55,554 nt of DNA from SIG205 sp045545595 (GCA_045545595.1 JAZQBG010000027.1:1-55554), one strand, 5' to 3'. Positions 44,249 through 52,530 are shown, counted from the stretch's first letter. Made by a program: numbers and translations. Notes: a model not told the origin generated them from the sequence alone.

Positions 44249-45509
44249 TTTCTTCCTCCTTGAATCTTTCTAAATAATCCTTATCAACATAAAACTCTAC
44301 ATTTATTATAACACCAGGAAACTTTATTCCCATATCTTTTACATAATTCTTATTTGGCTTTTCTTTTAAATTATTATTATCATTAAAAGCTATAACTTTA
44401 ATATCTTCTCCGCCTATTTTTTCATCTTTTAATGTATACGTGCCATCAAATAAAATATTAGTATTACCAGATATTAATACCATTTCTGGAACATCGTTAT
44501 TTATTGTTCTTCCCATTGTCATAAAAGCTTCCATAAAATGTATTGTACCCGTACCTCTATCAGGAGTTATTTCATTATTAAATCTACTGATTTTATATTG
44601 TAATGCATATACTGTCCATGCCATTTCTTCATTATAACTTATGTCATAAAAATTTTTTTGACAACTAATATAGTCATTTATTTTTTCTTTTATTTCATCA
44701 CTAGTTGTTTCACTATTTAATGATTCATAAATTGTATTTCCAAAACTAATTATAGATAGTTGCCCTTTTTTTGTTCTATCGCTATAAAAACCACCACAAT
44801 AAAATATTTCTTTATATCCATTATGGATTCTTGCATTATCAACAATTTCATTAATTAAAGAATTAAAGAAAATTTTCCCTTTATCATTTAACTTATATCC
44901 ATTTCTCTTTAAACAATTATTGTAATATTCAATTATTCTATGAGTTTCTAAATTAGTATCATCAATAGTTAAAAAAGGATCTAAAATTTCTATTTTATTA
45001 TCTGTTTTATCTTCCAATAATTTCAAATGCTTTGGCAAACCACTATAAATAAATATTTCTTTAGTTACTAAATCTTTAGGTAAATAACCATTTATAAAAC
45101 ATTTATATCCTCTTTTATTTAAATATTTAGTTCCTCTAACTATTACAATATCCAATAAGATAAGAGCAGATAAATCCATATCTATAGTTTCATTACAATT
45201 TATAATCAATTCTAAATCATTTTCTTCAAAAAAATAATTTGTAATTTCTTTTATGATGCTAATAGTTTCTTTTGCATTATTCTTAACACTAAATGATATT
45301 GGTAATGTAATTTCCATTTTAGGAGATTTTATTCGTTTAGTTTTTAATAAATTTAATTCAATCGGAATGTTTGGAATCAAATTATTATTAGAAAGTAAAT
45401 TAGATTTATAAGGTTTATACTTTTTATTTTTTCTGTTTTTTTTACGTTTTAGAATTTTTTTTTCTCTTCTATGAAGGAATTCTAAACTTTCTCTATATTT
45501 ACTTCCCAT
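44241..45509 (-). CDS. GHKL ATPase with STAS-like N-terminal part
   Basis: A 422-residue protein, first gene of a three-gene unit. The N-terminus is very basic (16-34), residues about 66-160 resemble a STAS-like fold (MDLSALILLDIVIVRGTKYL), and residues about 205-415 form a GHKL-type ATP-binding domain: N box NEIVDNA (E221, N225), a G1 box SFGNT in which the usual Asp is Ser, and G2 DRGTGT (317-322). It may act as a protein kinase or ATP-driven switch on its DUF4325 partner. No sensor or DNA-binding part is visible. Confidence 0.72.
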   Translation of the reverse strand: MGSKYRESLEFLHRREKKILKRKKNRKNKKYKPYKSNLLSNNNLIPNIPIELNLLKTKRIKSPKMEITLPISFSVKNNAKETISIIKEITNYFFEENDLELIINCNETIDMDLSALILLDIVIVRGTKYLNKRGYKCFINGYLPKDLVTKEIFIYSGLPKHLKLLEDKTDNKIEILDPFLTIDDTNLETHRIIEYYNNCLKRNGYKLNDKGKIFFNSLINEIVDNARIHNGYKEIFYCGGFYSDRTKKGQLSIISFGNTIYESLNSETTSDEIKEKINDYISCQKNFYDISYNEEMAWTVYALQYKISRFNNEITPDRGTGTIHFMEAFMTMGRTINNDVPEMVLISGNTNILFDGTYTLKDEKIGGEDIKVIAFNDNNNLKEKPNKNYVKDMGIKFPGVIINVEFYVDKDYLERFKEEENE

Positions 45510-45586
45510 TTAATCACCTCCTAAATTAATATTAATTATTGTATCATTTTTAATTATTTTTTTTAATACTTAAACGCATATTTTTA

Positions 45587-47206
45587 TTATATTTTTTTAT
45601 TATACTTAAATTTAATCTCAGATATCACATTATATTTAAATTTAATGTTTATATTTCTATTTTCGTCAATTACAATTTTATCTATTAATGTGTTTATTAA
45701 CTCTTTTTTAGGTTTATTTAAATCTAATAGTTTTTTTATTTTTTTTGTATAATCTGGTAGTATATTTGATTTATTTTTTATATTTTGTTTTTTTATTTTT
45801 TCATCTTCTATTATGTTATTAATTTTTTTAAGTTTAATTTCTAATTCTGTAGATAATTCTTTATACAATTCATTAGATATTATTCCATTAAATTTATCAT
45901 TATAAAGTGCCCTACACTTGTGAATTATTTGTTCTTTTTCTTTTGTTAAATAATTTATTTTTTTATCTATATATTCTGTTTGTTTATTAATATTTGTTGC
46001 TACTTCTTTATTTAATTCTTCTATATCTAATTTATTTATAAATACTGATACTGAATTATTAAATTGTTCTAATAATTGACTTTCTAAATAATCATATGGA
46101 TAAAAATGTGATGTACATCTTCCCCTTTTTGGGTCTCTTGAATATCTATTACAATTAATAGACCAATAGTCTAATTTTTTTCTATAATAGACAGATAATC
46201 TATTACCACATTCTTTACAATATATTTTGCCTTCAAATAATCTTTTTGGTCTTTCTGTTTTCAAATTATAATTTCTACTATTTCTTTTTGTTAATGTATT
46301 AACATAATTAAATGTTTCTCTATCTACTAATGGTTCATGAGTATTTTCTACTATTACCCATAAACTTTCATCTAATGTTATTTTTTTCTTTGATTTATAA
46401 TTAACTTTTGTTTGAGTATGTTGAACCATATCACCTGTATAAATTCTATTAGATAGAATTTTTTTTACTGTTGATATATTCCATTTATCTCTATCAATTA
46501 ATCTTGATGAATAATTAGTTTGTTTGTATCCTGCAGGAGTTTTTATATTTTCATTATTTAATCTAGTTGCTATTTCTGTTGGTCCTACTCCTTCTGCTCT
46601 CCATTTAAAAATTTTTTTAACAATTGGTGCAGTTTCTGGATTAGATATTAAATGTCCTTTATCTAATGGATCTCTCATATAACCAAAACTTGGACTACTT
46701 CCTATAAATTTGCCATTCTTTCTTTTATCATTTAATACATTTCTTATCTTTATAGAATTTTGTTTACTATAATAATCATTACAAGCAATTATAAATGTTG
46801 ATGAATCATTACTAGCTTGATTTTTAAAACTATCGTATGATTCTAATATTGATATAAATCTTATATTGTTTTCCGGAAAAAATGTTTCTATATAATATCC
46901 TGTCATTACATGATCTCTTCCAAATCTAGATAAATCTTTTACTACTACACAATTTATCTTCTTTTCTTTTATATCTTCTAACATTTTTTGAAATGCTGGT
47001 CTATCAAAATTAGTTCCAGAATATCCATCATCAACATATTCTCCACATAAATTATAATTATTGTTTTTTACATAACTTCTTAAAAGTTCTTTTTGATTAA
47101 TAACACTTTCACTATCTGACTCATATTTTTTATCTTTATCTTCTTGAGATAATCTTATATATATTCCTACATTAAAATCTTTATCTATCAAGTAATTATT
47201 ATACAT
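45587..47206 (-). CDS. Large serine recombinase (TnpX-like integrase)
   Basis: A 539-residue site-specific recombinase. The resolvase domain (about 11-160) has YIRLS (catalytic S20) and VVVKDLSRFGRD; the recombinase domain follows (about 185-290; GPTEIATRLNNENIKTPAG), then a zinc ribbon (about 330-375; CKECGNRL...CNRYSRDPKRGRC) and a coiled coil (about 400-510). It should cut attP and attB at the CCACCT core. It is 2.3 kb away from the left end, with the GHKL operon between, an unusual place for an integrase. Confidence 0.97.
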   Translation of the reverse strand: MYNNYLIDKDFNVGIYIRLSQEDKDKKYESDSESVINQKELLRSYVKNNNYNLCGEYVDDGYSGTNFDRPAFQKMLEDIKEKKINCVVVKDLSRFGRDHVMTGYYIETFFPENNIRFISILESYDSFKNQASNDSSTFIIACNDYYSKQNSIKIRNVLNDKRKNGKFIGSSPSFGYMRDPLDKGHLISNPETAPIVKKIFKWRAEGVGPTEIATRLNNENIKTPAGYKQTNYSSRLIDRDKWNISTVKKILSNRIYTGDMVQHTQTKVNYKSKKKITLDESLWVIVENTHEPLVDRETFNYVNTLTKRNSRNYNLKTERPKRLFEGKIYCKECGNRLSVYYRKKLDYWSINCNRYSRDPKRGRCTSHFYPYDYLESQLLEQFNNSVSVFINKLDIEELNKEVATNINKQTEYIDKKINYLTKEKEQIIHKCRALYNDKFNGIISNELYKELSTELEIKLKKINNIIEDEKIKKQNIKNKSNILPDYTKKIKKLLDLNKPKKELINTLIDKIVIDENRNINIKFKYNVISEIKFKYNKKI

Positions 47207-47275
47207 TTATTACTCCTTTCTTTTTTACTTGACTGGATATTAAGACAATTTAATAATAACGCGCTTATTATTTTT

Positions 47276-47371
47276 TTACAGCCCATAATTATTATTTCCT
47301 TCTTCTTTTTTTATCTCTTCGATAAGATAATTTAATATAAGTTCTTTAAAAGTAATATTATTTTCATTCAT
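47276..47371 (-). CDS. 31-residue ORF upstream of the recombinase
   Basis: ATG with AGGTG seven bases upstream opens a 31-codon frame (MNENNITFKELILNYLIEEI, then KKEEGNNNYGL). The peptide is a single amphipathic acidic helix. It is 70 bases ahead of the recombinase start on the same strand. It could be a regulator or leader peptide of recombinase synthesis; it is short for a directionality factor. Not recognised. Confidence 0.45.
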   Translation of the reverse strand: MNENNITFKELILNYLIEEIKKEEGNNNYGL

Positions 47372-47515
47372 AATAACACCTATTTAAAGTTATGTATTTA
47401 TTTTTAATTTTATTATTTATCATATTTTATTCCCCCTTTTTATTTAATAATTTAAAATATAGATAACTTATTTATTTGACTAAATTTTTACACCAATTAA
47501 ATCAACAATTTTTAT

Positions 47516-47669
47516 CCACAAAAAAATAACGTCAAAAAGGCGTTATTTCCGTTTTCTAATTTTTGAACAGGATATGGGAAGGCACCACAGCAACTTCAAT
47601 TTCCTTATAAAATAAGGGAAATTTTGCCGTTGTAAGTGGTGCTTATAATTTTTCGCACTTGCGAAAATA
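47516..47669 (-). ncRNA. Candidate structured RNA of the element
   Basis: On the minus strand a -10 box TATAAT (47676-47681) precedes three successive hairpins: GCGAAAA-type stem (47650-47667, 7 bp), a three-step stem (47582-47642: GCACCAC/GTGGTGC, CAAC/GTTG, AATTTCC/GGAAATT) and a last stem (47524-47548, AAATAACG/CGTTATTT) followed by T. The last has the form of a terminator. No ORF is present. It could be an attenuator leader for the recombinase unit, or a stand-alone RNA. Confidence 0.55.
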
Positions 47670-47686
47670 CATATAATTATACTTTT

Positions 47687-47746
47687 TTTATATGCACAAT
47701 TTTTTCAAAGCCTTATAAGCAAAGGGTTTGTTTATATGCACAATTT
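47687..47746. repeat. Two direct 16-bp repeats at the RNA promoter
   Basis: TTTATATGCACAATTT occurs at 47687-47702 and 47731-47746. The first copy lies where the -35 region of the RNA promoter is expected, so they may be operators. Confidence 0.7.
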
Positions 47747-47928
47747 CTATAATATTCTAATTTTTAGTGATTTTTTATATTTTTTATAAAATTCTTAATT
47801 TTTTTAAATTTGGTGCTTATGTTAAATATTCCTCCTTTCTTACAAATAAAAATGGAATATTCATTAAATCAGAATTATTCCATTTTATCCTATTATACTC
47901 TAATAAATACAAATGTCTATACGACTTA

Positions 47929-47983
47929 CAGTCTGAATTTGGTCTGTTTTTAGTCTGATTTCAGTCTGATTTTAGTCTGTACT
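47929..47983. repeat. Five tandem 11-bp iterons
   Basis: Five units with exact 11-base spacing and the form (C/T)(A/G)GTCTG(A/T)(A/T)TT: 47929, 47940, 47951, 47962 and 47973. The period is close to one helical turn, so all AGTCTG cores face the same side. Iterons of this kind bind replication or control proteins. The rest of the gap 47747-47928 and 47984-48011 is AT-rich with nothing else seen. Confidence 0.75.
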
Positions 47984-48011
47984 ATCATTATTCTTATTAA
48001 AATTAATTCTA

Positions 48012-48560
48012 TTATTTTCTTTTTGTATAAGAATATCCTCCAAGCATTGCATTTAATTCATCAACTTTATCTCTTGCAGAAATTAACCTTTTATTCAACT
48101 CATCAATATAATATTGAAACACATTATTAATTTTATTAGAATTGTTATTTGATATCATTACATCGATACTGTTTATAAAATTTTTTAACATAGTTATTTC
48201 TTCATATGTTAGGTTTCTAATAAAAGTTTTATCATGATAAGGTTCATTCAATCGCGTGCAATTACTATTTTGTTGTTCTGCATAAAATTTATTAATTATA
48301 TAATTAATTCTTTCTTCAAAAATATTTATTCTTATGTTTTCAACTATACTTAAAACAGAATACTCTAAACTATTTTCTTTTCCTATAAATATATTCCCAA
48401 TAATCTTTTTTACAAAATTCTCTCTCTTTTTAGCACATTCTGGACAATATCCACGATTTTCTCCATCGCGATATGTAGCAACTGATGATGCTCCACAAAC
48501 GCATCTATCAGTATTTCTATACACATCAAGTGATAAAACAGGTTCATGTGGTACAAACAT
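48012..48560 (-). CDS. Zinc-finger protein of unknown function
   Basis: A 182-residue protein. The N-terminus holds a four-Cys zinc site (CVCGAS at about 20 and CPECAKK at about 39). Residues about 60-175 are helical (FEERINYIINKFYAEQQ; YYIDELNKRLISARDKVDELN) with a short GGYSYTKRK tail. No family is recognised. It starts after AGGAGGAG, a strong site, and is 70 bases after the gene at 48630, possibly in one unit. Its 3' end abuts the iterons. Confidence 0.68.
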   Translation of the reverse strand: MFVPHEPVLSLDVYRNTDRCVCGASSVATYRDGENRGYCPECAKKRENFVKKIIGNIFIGKENSLEYSVLSIVENIRINIFEERINYIINKFYAEQQNSNCTRLNEPYHDKTFIRNLTYEEITMLKNFINSIDVMISNNNSNKINNVFQYYIDELNKRLISARDKVDELNAMLGGYSYTKRK

Positions 48561-48629
48561 ATAAAACTCCTCCTTTTATTTTCTGTTTTTTAAAACAATT
48601 TTATATCTCTATATATGTTAAAATTTTTC

Positions 48630-49766
48630 TTAAAAAGTGAAATCATTAGGGTCAAACTTATATTCCTTTTTTAGTTTCTTTACATCTTGGTTTTGATTTT
48701 CTTTGTTATTCGATATTATTTCACATTCTTTAATTTCTCCGTTTGCAAAAACATCTATACAATATCGTTTACTTTCTTTAAATCCAGTAAGTCTATAGCC
48801 TTGAAAAACATAAGGTTCATCATTTTCATCTATTTCAACTATACAATTAGAGTCAAAAGTAATTTCATCAAAGTTTTCTTCATCTATTGAAATTATTAAA
48901 TTAACATCATCTGAATTTTCACTTACATAAAATAATTTTTTCTTATTATTTTCTAGTTTTAACATACCTATTAAGGATGATATATCATATAACTCGTTAT
49001 ATGATTCAAAAATTTCAATATCTAAAATATTATTATCTGAAATTTCTCCAATTATTTCTAATGTACAAGTATCATAAATAAAACATTTATTATTTTCATG
49101 AGTTATAAAGAAGTTATCGTTTATTCCTTTTAGATCACCATTTATGTATCTCAAATTATAGTTTTTCCCATTAAATGTTGTAATCATTGTTTTGTCTTTT
49201 AATTTTTTATATAAAAGAAAATCAATTATTCTATCATTAAAATAAAATTCATTCTTTTTAGATATATAATTAATATGTGAATTTTTAATATTAAACAAAC
49301 TATAAGTATTGTCTAAATGTTTGGCTAAAAATAGCCAACTTTCATAGCCTAAGAATTTAACACTTTGTATTTGTTCTTTTTTATCAAAAACATTTGTTAT
49401 ACCTTTCAAAAAATTTCTATCTAATAATTTCATTTCTAGAGTATCATCTTCATTTTTTAAAATAATTGCATAACAAGTATACGTTAATCTATCTGAAATA
49501 ACATCTAATCCCTTAACTTTTGATATTTTTTTATATTTGGGAGGTATAACGCTTTCTGTTTTTATTTTAGGAAATGTTTCTTCTCCAATAGGTAAAGTTA
49601 TATTCAAACTATTTATTCCATATAATTTTTCTTTAGTTTCTTCATTTTCTTTACTTATTAAATATGAATACCATTGTTTATTATAATATCTATCATGATT
49701 AACAAGAAGTTGCTCATAAGTAACATTATCTTCTTCACTTATTATTTTCTTTAAATCTAATTCCAT
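48630..49766 (-). CDS. Acidic beta-rich protein of unknown function
   Basis: A 378-residue protein, acidic, with repeated strand-turn patterns from about 90 to 340 (KFLGYESWLFLAKHLDNTYSLF; NYNLRYINGDLKGINDNFFI; ENNKCFIYDTCTLEIIGEIS) that look like blades of a beta-propeller. The tail ends in KKEYKFDPNDFTF. No family is recognised and there is no signal peptide. AGGAGGGT precedes the start. It sits between two other unknown cargo genes of the element. Confidence 0.68.
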   Translation of the reverse strand: MELDLKKIISEEDNVTYEQLLVNHDRYYNKQWYSYLISKENEETKEKLYGINSLNITLPIGEETFPKIKTESVIPPKYKKISKVKGLDVISDRLTYTCYAIILKNEDDTLEMKLLDRNFLKGITNVFDKKEQIQSVKFLGYESWLFLAKHLDNTYSLFNIKNSHINYISKKNEFYFNDRIIDFLLYKKLKDKTMITTFNGKNYNLRYINGDLKGINDNFFITHENNKCFIYDTCTLEIIGEISDNNILDIEIFESYNELYDISSLIGMLKLENNKKKLFYVSENSDDVNLIISIDEENFDEITFDSNCIVEIDENDEPYVFQGYRLTGFKESKRYCIDVFANGEIKECEIISNNKENQNQDVKKLKKEYKFDPNDFTF

Positions 49767-49804
49767 AAACCCTCCTGATTTAAATAATATTATAACATTA
49801 TTAT

Positions 49805-50497
49805 TTATTTATTTGCTATTTTTTCATTATATTTTAAGACTTTTTTATTTATATTATTATCATTATAATCCCAATTTTCTAATCTTGGTTTAACATAATT
49901 TTGTATTGTATAGTCATCAGTAATAAAATAAGCGTTAGGATTATGTTTTTTGAATTCTGCTTGTTCTTTATATAAATCTTTTACTAATTTTGAAATTCTT
50001 GTGCATAAATCTACTTCAATTATCATTGAACCATAATATGGCATTGTTTCAACATCATTAAAACCTAATCGTTCTAAACATTGTTTTGTCAAATCTCCAA
50101 AAATTTCTAACGCTTCTTCAGAATTAAAAGGTTGCTTCAAGATTTTAAAAAAGTCGTAAAACATTTCTCTAAAATCTATCAATGGATTCTTATATTTTTC
50201 TGGACTTAATGGTATACCTCTTGCTATATCAATTGAAGCAAGTATTTCTGAATAAAGTTTATAATCGTATATAAATTCGTCAGTTCCAAAACCTAATTTA
50301 TATAATCCTAAATCTGTTTCTCCATAAGATAAAATTCTAAGTTCTTCTTCTCTTAATCTATCATAAGTTAATTTTAAAAAGAAAATATATTTACGTTTAA
50401 AATTCTCACATAAATCTTTTTCAGTATCTAATAATTCATTTGATGAATTTTCTACGATGTTTATTAAAGTATTTATTTCATTTAGTTTTTCTTTCAC
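49805..50497 (-). CDS. Helical protein of unknown function
   Basis: A 230-residue protein, mostly helical, with ENFKRKYIFFLKLTYDRLREEELRILSYGETDLGL near the N-terminus and FNSEEALEIFGDLTKQCLERLGF in the middle. No domain is recognised. AGGAGG lies before the start. It is the first of three unknown cargo genes on the minus strand (with 48630-49766 and 48012-48560). Confidence 0.65.
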   Translation of the reverse strand: MKEKLNEINTLINIVENSSNELLDTEKDLCENFKRKYIFFLKLTYDRLREEELRILSYGETDLGLYKLGFGTDEFIYDYKLYSEILASIDIARGIPLSPEKYKNPLIDFREMFYDFFKILKQPFNSEEALEIFGDLTKQCLERLGFNDVETMPYYGSMIIEVDLCTRISKLVKDLYKEQAEFKKHNPNAYFITDDYTIQNYVKPRLENWDYNDNNINKKVLKYNEKIANK

Positions 50498-50553
50498 ACT
50501 AAAACCTCCTAATGTGCTGAATATTATATCACTTTTTGATTTTTTTACAACTT

Positions 50554-50760
50554 CTATAACATTAATTCAAAATCATCATCTTTATTTTTATCGTAATCAT
50601 CTTCTAATTCATTATATTTAGATCTCCCATAATATCTTTCATAACCAACATAATCAAATAATTCATCTTCTTTTGTTGTATCAATAGAAATATTAACTAC
50701 ATCTCTTTCATTAAAGTTATCATTATCATAATATTGCTTTATTTCGTTTGTAGTAGCTTC
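50554..50760 (-). pseudogene. C-terminal gene remnant
   Basis: A frame of 68 codons is open from a stop at 50761-50763 to TAG at 50554-50556, with no start codon near its beginning. The peptide is very acidic (KEDELFDYVGYERYYG; ELEDDYDKNKDDDFELML), like the tail of a larger protein. Codon use looks coding. It is probably what is left of a former element gene, possibly a mobilisation or replication gene; this cannot be shown. The rest of the 350-base gap (50498-50847) holds no other gene. Confidence 0.4.
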
Positions 50761-50847
50761 TTATATTTAATTTTATATCTAAAATTTGATTTATAGCTTA
50801 TTTTTCTTTTGTTATTCTTTTTTTATTTTATATAAAAAAGAAAGAAA

Positions 50848-51693
50848 TTAATCTTTCCTTGATAATTCTTTAACTATTAAATCTTCTGAACGTAAATTAT
50901 TATTTTTTCCTAATAATAAATTTTCATAAAATTTAATTAAATAACTATTATCTTCTTTTATGTCTAATTCGTTATTAAAGTAATTACTTCTAACTAATGC
51001 ATTTCTATAATAAATAGATTTATCTTTGAATAATGTATTATCAACATTATATCCTAAACTTATTAAATACTTTTGTATAAATAATGCAGTAGTTCTAGTA
51101 TTACCTTCTCTAAATGGATGTACTTGCCATATATTAGACGAGAAGTTAGTAATATTATTTATTACTTCTACAATATTCATTTCTTTATAATCTTTTTCTA
51201 ATTCTTGTGATATATCATATTCTAATGATTCTTTTAAAGTGTTTGAATCTCCATATGCTACTGAATCTTTATTAAGAATTATTTCTGGTTTAGAAAAGTC
51301 TACTTCTCTAAAATTACCAGCAAATTCATAAATGTCTTGAAATAAATATTTATGAACATATTTTAAATATTCTACTGATAATTGAAAATTATCTTCTTGT
51401 AATAATTCAACAATTCTTGTTGAAACAAAATCACATTCTAATTCATTATAATCTACTTCATTCTTCTTTTCTTTTTCAACATAATAAGTTCTTAATTCTT
51501 CTTTTACTTCATCTAAACTTAATTTACCTATAATATTTTCTTCTAAAAGATTTTCTAAATGTTTAGATGGTTTTAGATTATCAACTTCTTGTAATCCAAT
51601 AGCCATATCCCATTCTGTTTTTTTTATATATTCACTAGGTTTATTTATTTCTTCATAATTAATATTACTTGAATCAAATTTTTTTTCGTTCAT
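50848..51693 (-). CDS. Fic family protein with N-terminal inhibitory motif
   Basis: A 281-residue Fic protein, which would move AMP or another nucleotide part to a target hydroxyl. The Fic core is HPFREGNTRTT (192-202), with the last Arg of the usual motif replaced by Ala203. DIYEFAGNFREVDFSK (about 120-135) is the flap region. SKHLEN (43-48) fits the inhibitory motif [S/T]xxxE[G/N] that blocks ATP binding, placed N-terminally as in VbhA-like fusions, with KLSLDEVKEEL after it. The protein may be a self-restrained toxin or stability gene of the element. Confidence 0.9.
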   Translation of the reverse strand: MNEKKFDSSNINYEEINKPSEYIKKTEWDMAIGLQEVDNLKPSKHLENLLEENIIGKLSLDEVKEELRTYYVEKEKKNEVDYNELECDFVSTRIVELLQEDNFQLSVEYLKYVHKYLFQDIYEFAGNFREVDFSKPEIILNKDSVAYGDSNTLKESLEYDISQELEKDYKEMNIVEVINNITNFSSNIWQVHPFREGNTRTTALFIQKYLISLGYNVDNTLFKDKSIYYRNALVRSNYFNNELDIKEDNSYLIKFYENLLLGKNNNLRSEDLIVKELSRKD

Positions 51694-51766
51694 AAGATTG
51701 CCTCCTACATAATTATAACATAATTTATTTTATTATATAAAAAAAGCATTTTTTAATATAATGCTT

Positions 51767-52024
51767 TTAATGTTTTGGTGTTTTTGACTTAATTAATCCT
51801 TCTTGTGATAATAAATATTCAACAGACCCTAAATCCGTATAAATAAAACAATATGGATTATTAATATTCTTTTTATTTGCTAAGAATATAAGTAATCCGC
51901 TTCTTTTATATAATTTTGCTATTACTTTTAATGTCTCATAATATTTAGGATCATCTTGTCTATATTTTAAAAGTTGTACATATAAATTTTTCATTTGCAA
52001 ATCTAACTGTCTTAACTCTTGCAT
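51767..52024 (-). CDS. Small protein of unknown function
   Basis: An 85-residue basic protein: a helical first half (LRQLDLQMKNLYVQLLKYRQ) and a beta-type second half (SGLLIFLANKKNINNPYCFIY). Not recognised. A start site is weak (GGGGTGAAATG). It is the gene nearest to the right attachment site, a usual place for recombination directionality factors, and its size would allow this, but no helix-turn-helix is clear. Confidence 0.55.
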   Translation of the reverse strand: MQELRQLDLQMKNLYVQLLKYRQDDPKYYETLKVIAKLYKRSGLLIFLANKKNINNPYCFIYTDLGSVEYLLSQEGLIKSKTPKH

Positions 52025-52133
52025 TCATTTCACCCCTTTATTCCCCTTTTTCTTGGGATGTATTATAATATAACTAATCATTTTTGTCAAATTGTACCCA
52101 ACTAACATTTATATTTAATTTATTAATTCTATC

Positions 52134-52466
52134 TTAATACCCAATCAATTCTTTGTACTGGTAACTAAACTCTCCACCACCTACATTTGTGTGATTAGAT
52201 AGAACAATTACATTTTTATTATTACCATAGGCATCTAATATTCTCTCAACTCTTTCTTCATTGCTTATTGTTTCATCACCCGTTCTTATTATTGTAACTG
52301 GGACACCTAACTCTCTTAATCTATTATAAATATAATTTGAAATATCTAAAACTAAATCTTTTTCAATAATACCATTACCTGTTTGACCAATATCAGATCC
52401 ACCATGACTAGGATCAATTACTACTGCATAATCATAATTAGTTTGTCTTAGTATATTATTCCACAT
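52134..52466 (-). pseudogene. 5' part of a split LysM amidase gene
   Basis: From ATG 52466, six bases after AAGGGGTGA, the frame encodes the N-terminal half of an Amidase_3 domain: VVIDPSHGGSDIG (metal His), IEKDLVLDIS (metal Glu) and VIVLSNHTNVGG (metal His). At 52182 it enters the element, adds about 14 foreign residues and stops at 52134. The missing half is at 42203-43307. There is no signal peptide, as in sporulation or lytic amidases that leave by other routes. It is inactive as it stands. Confidence 0.93.
52160..52182. other. Right attachment junction of the serine-integrase element
   Basis: Element-side arm GGTAACTAAACTC (52160-52172) followed by TCCA and core CCACCT (52177-52182), then amidase sequence. 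With 43302-43323 it reconstitutes an attP-like palindrome of 13-bp arms. Confidence 0.85.
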
Positions 52467-52530
52467 CAATATCACCCCTTATTATATTTATATTCAAAGC
52501 AACAATTTAGGTTATTAAAAAATCCAGTAG

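Larger units (their letters stand above)
43302..52182. mobile_element. Serine-recombinase integrative element of about 8.9 kb inserted in an amidase gene
   Basis: The same CCACCT core lies at both ends (43302-43307, 52177-52182). Joining host sides gives one uninterrupted amidase frame; joining element sides gives an attP-like palindrome. Cargo from left to right: membrane coiled-coil protein, DUF4325 protein, STAS-like/GHKL ATPase, large serine recombinase, 31-residue ORF, structured RNA, iterons, a zinc-finger protein, two unknown proteins, a gene remnant, a Fic protein and a small unknown protein. All genes are on the minus strand. No relaxase, type IV secretion, capsid or replication protein is recognised, so it is probably a non-conjugative element mobilised by others. 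Confidence 0.9.

Noticed and set aside
47929..47983. A CRISPR array
   Set aside because: The units are 11 bp and directly joined, without spacers, and there are no cas genes. The 44-bp repeat at 55373 also has no spacers.
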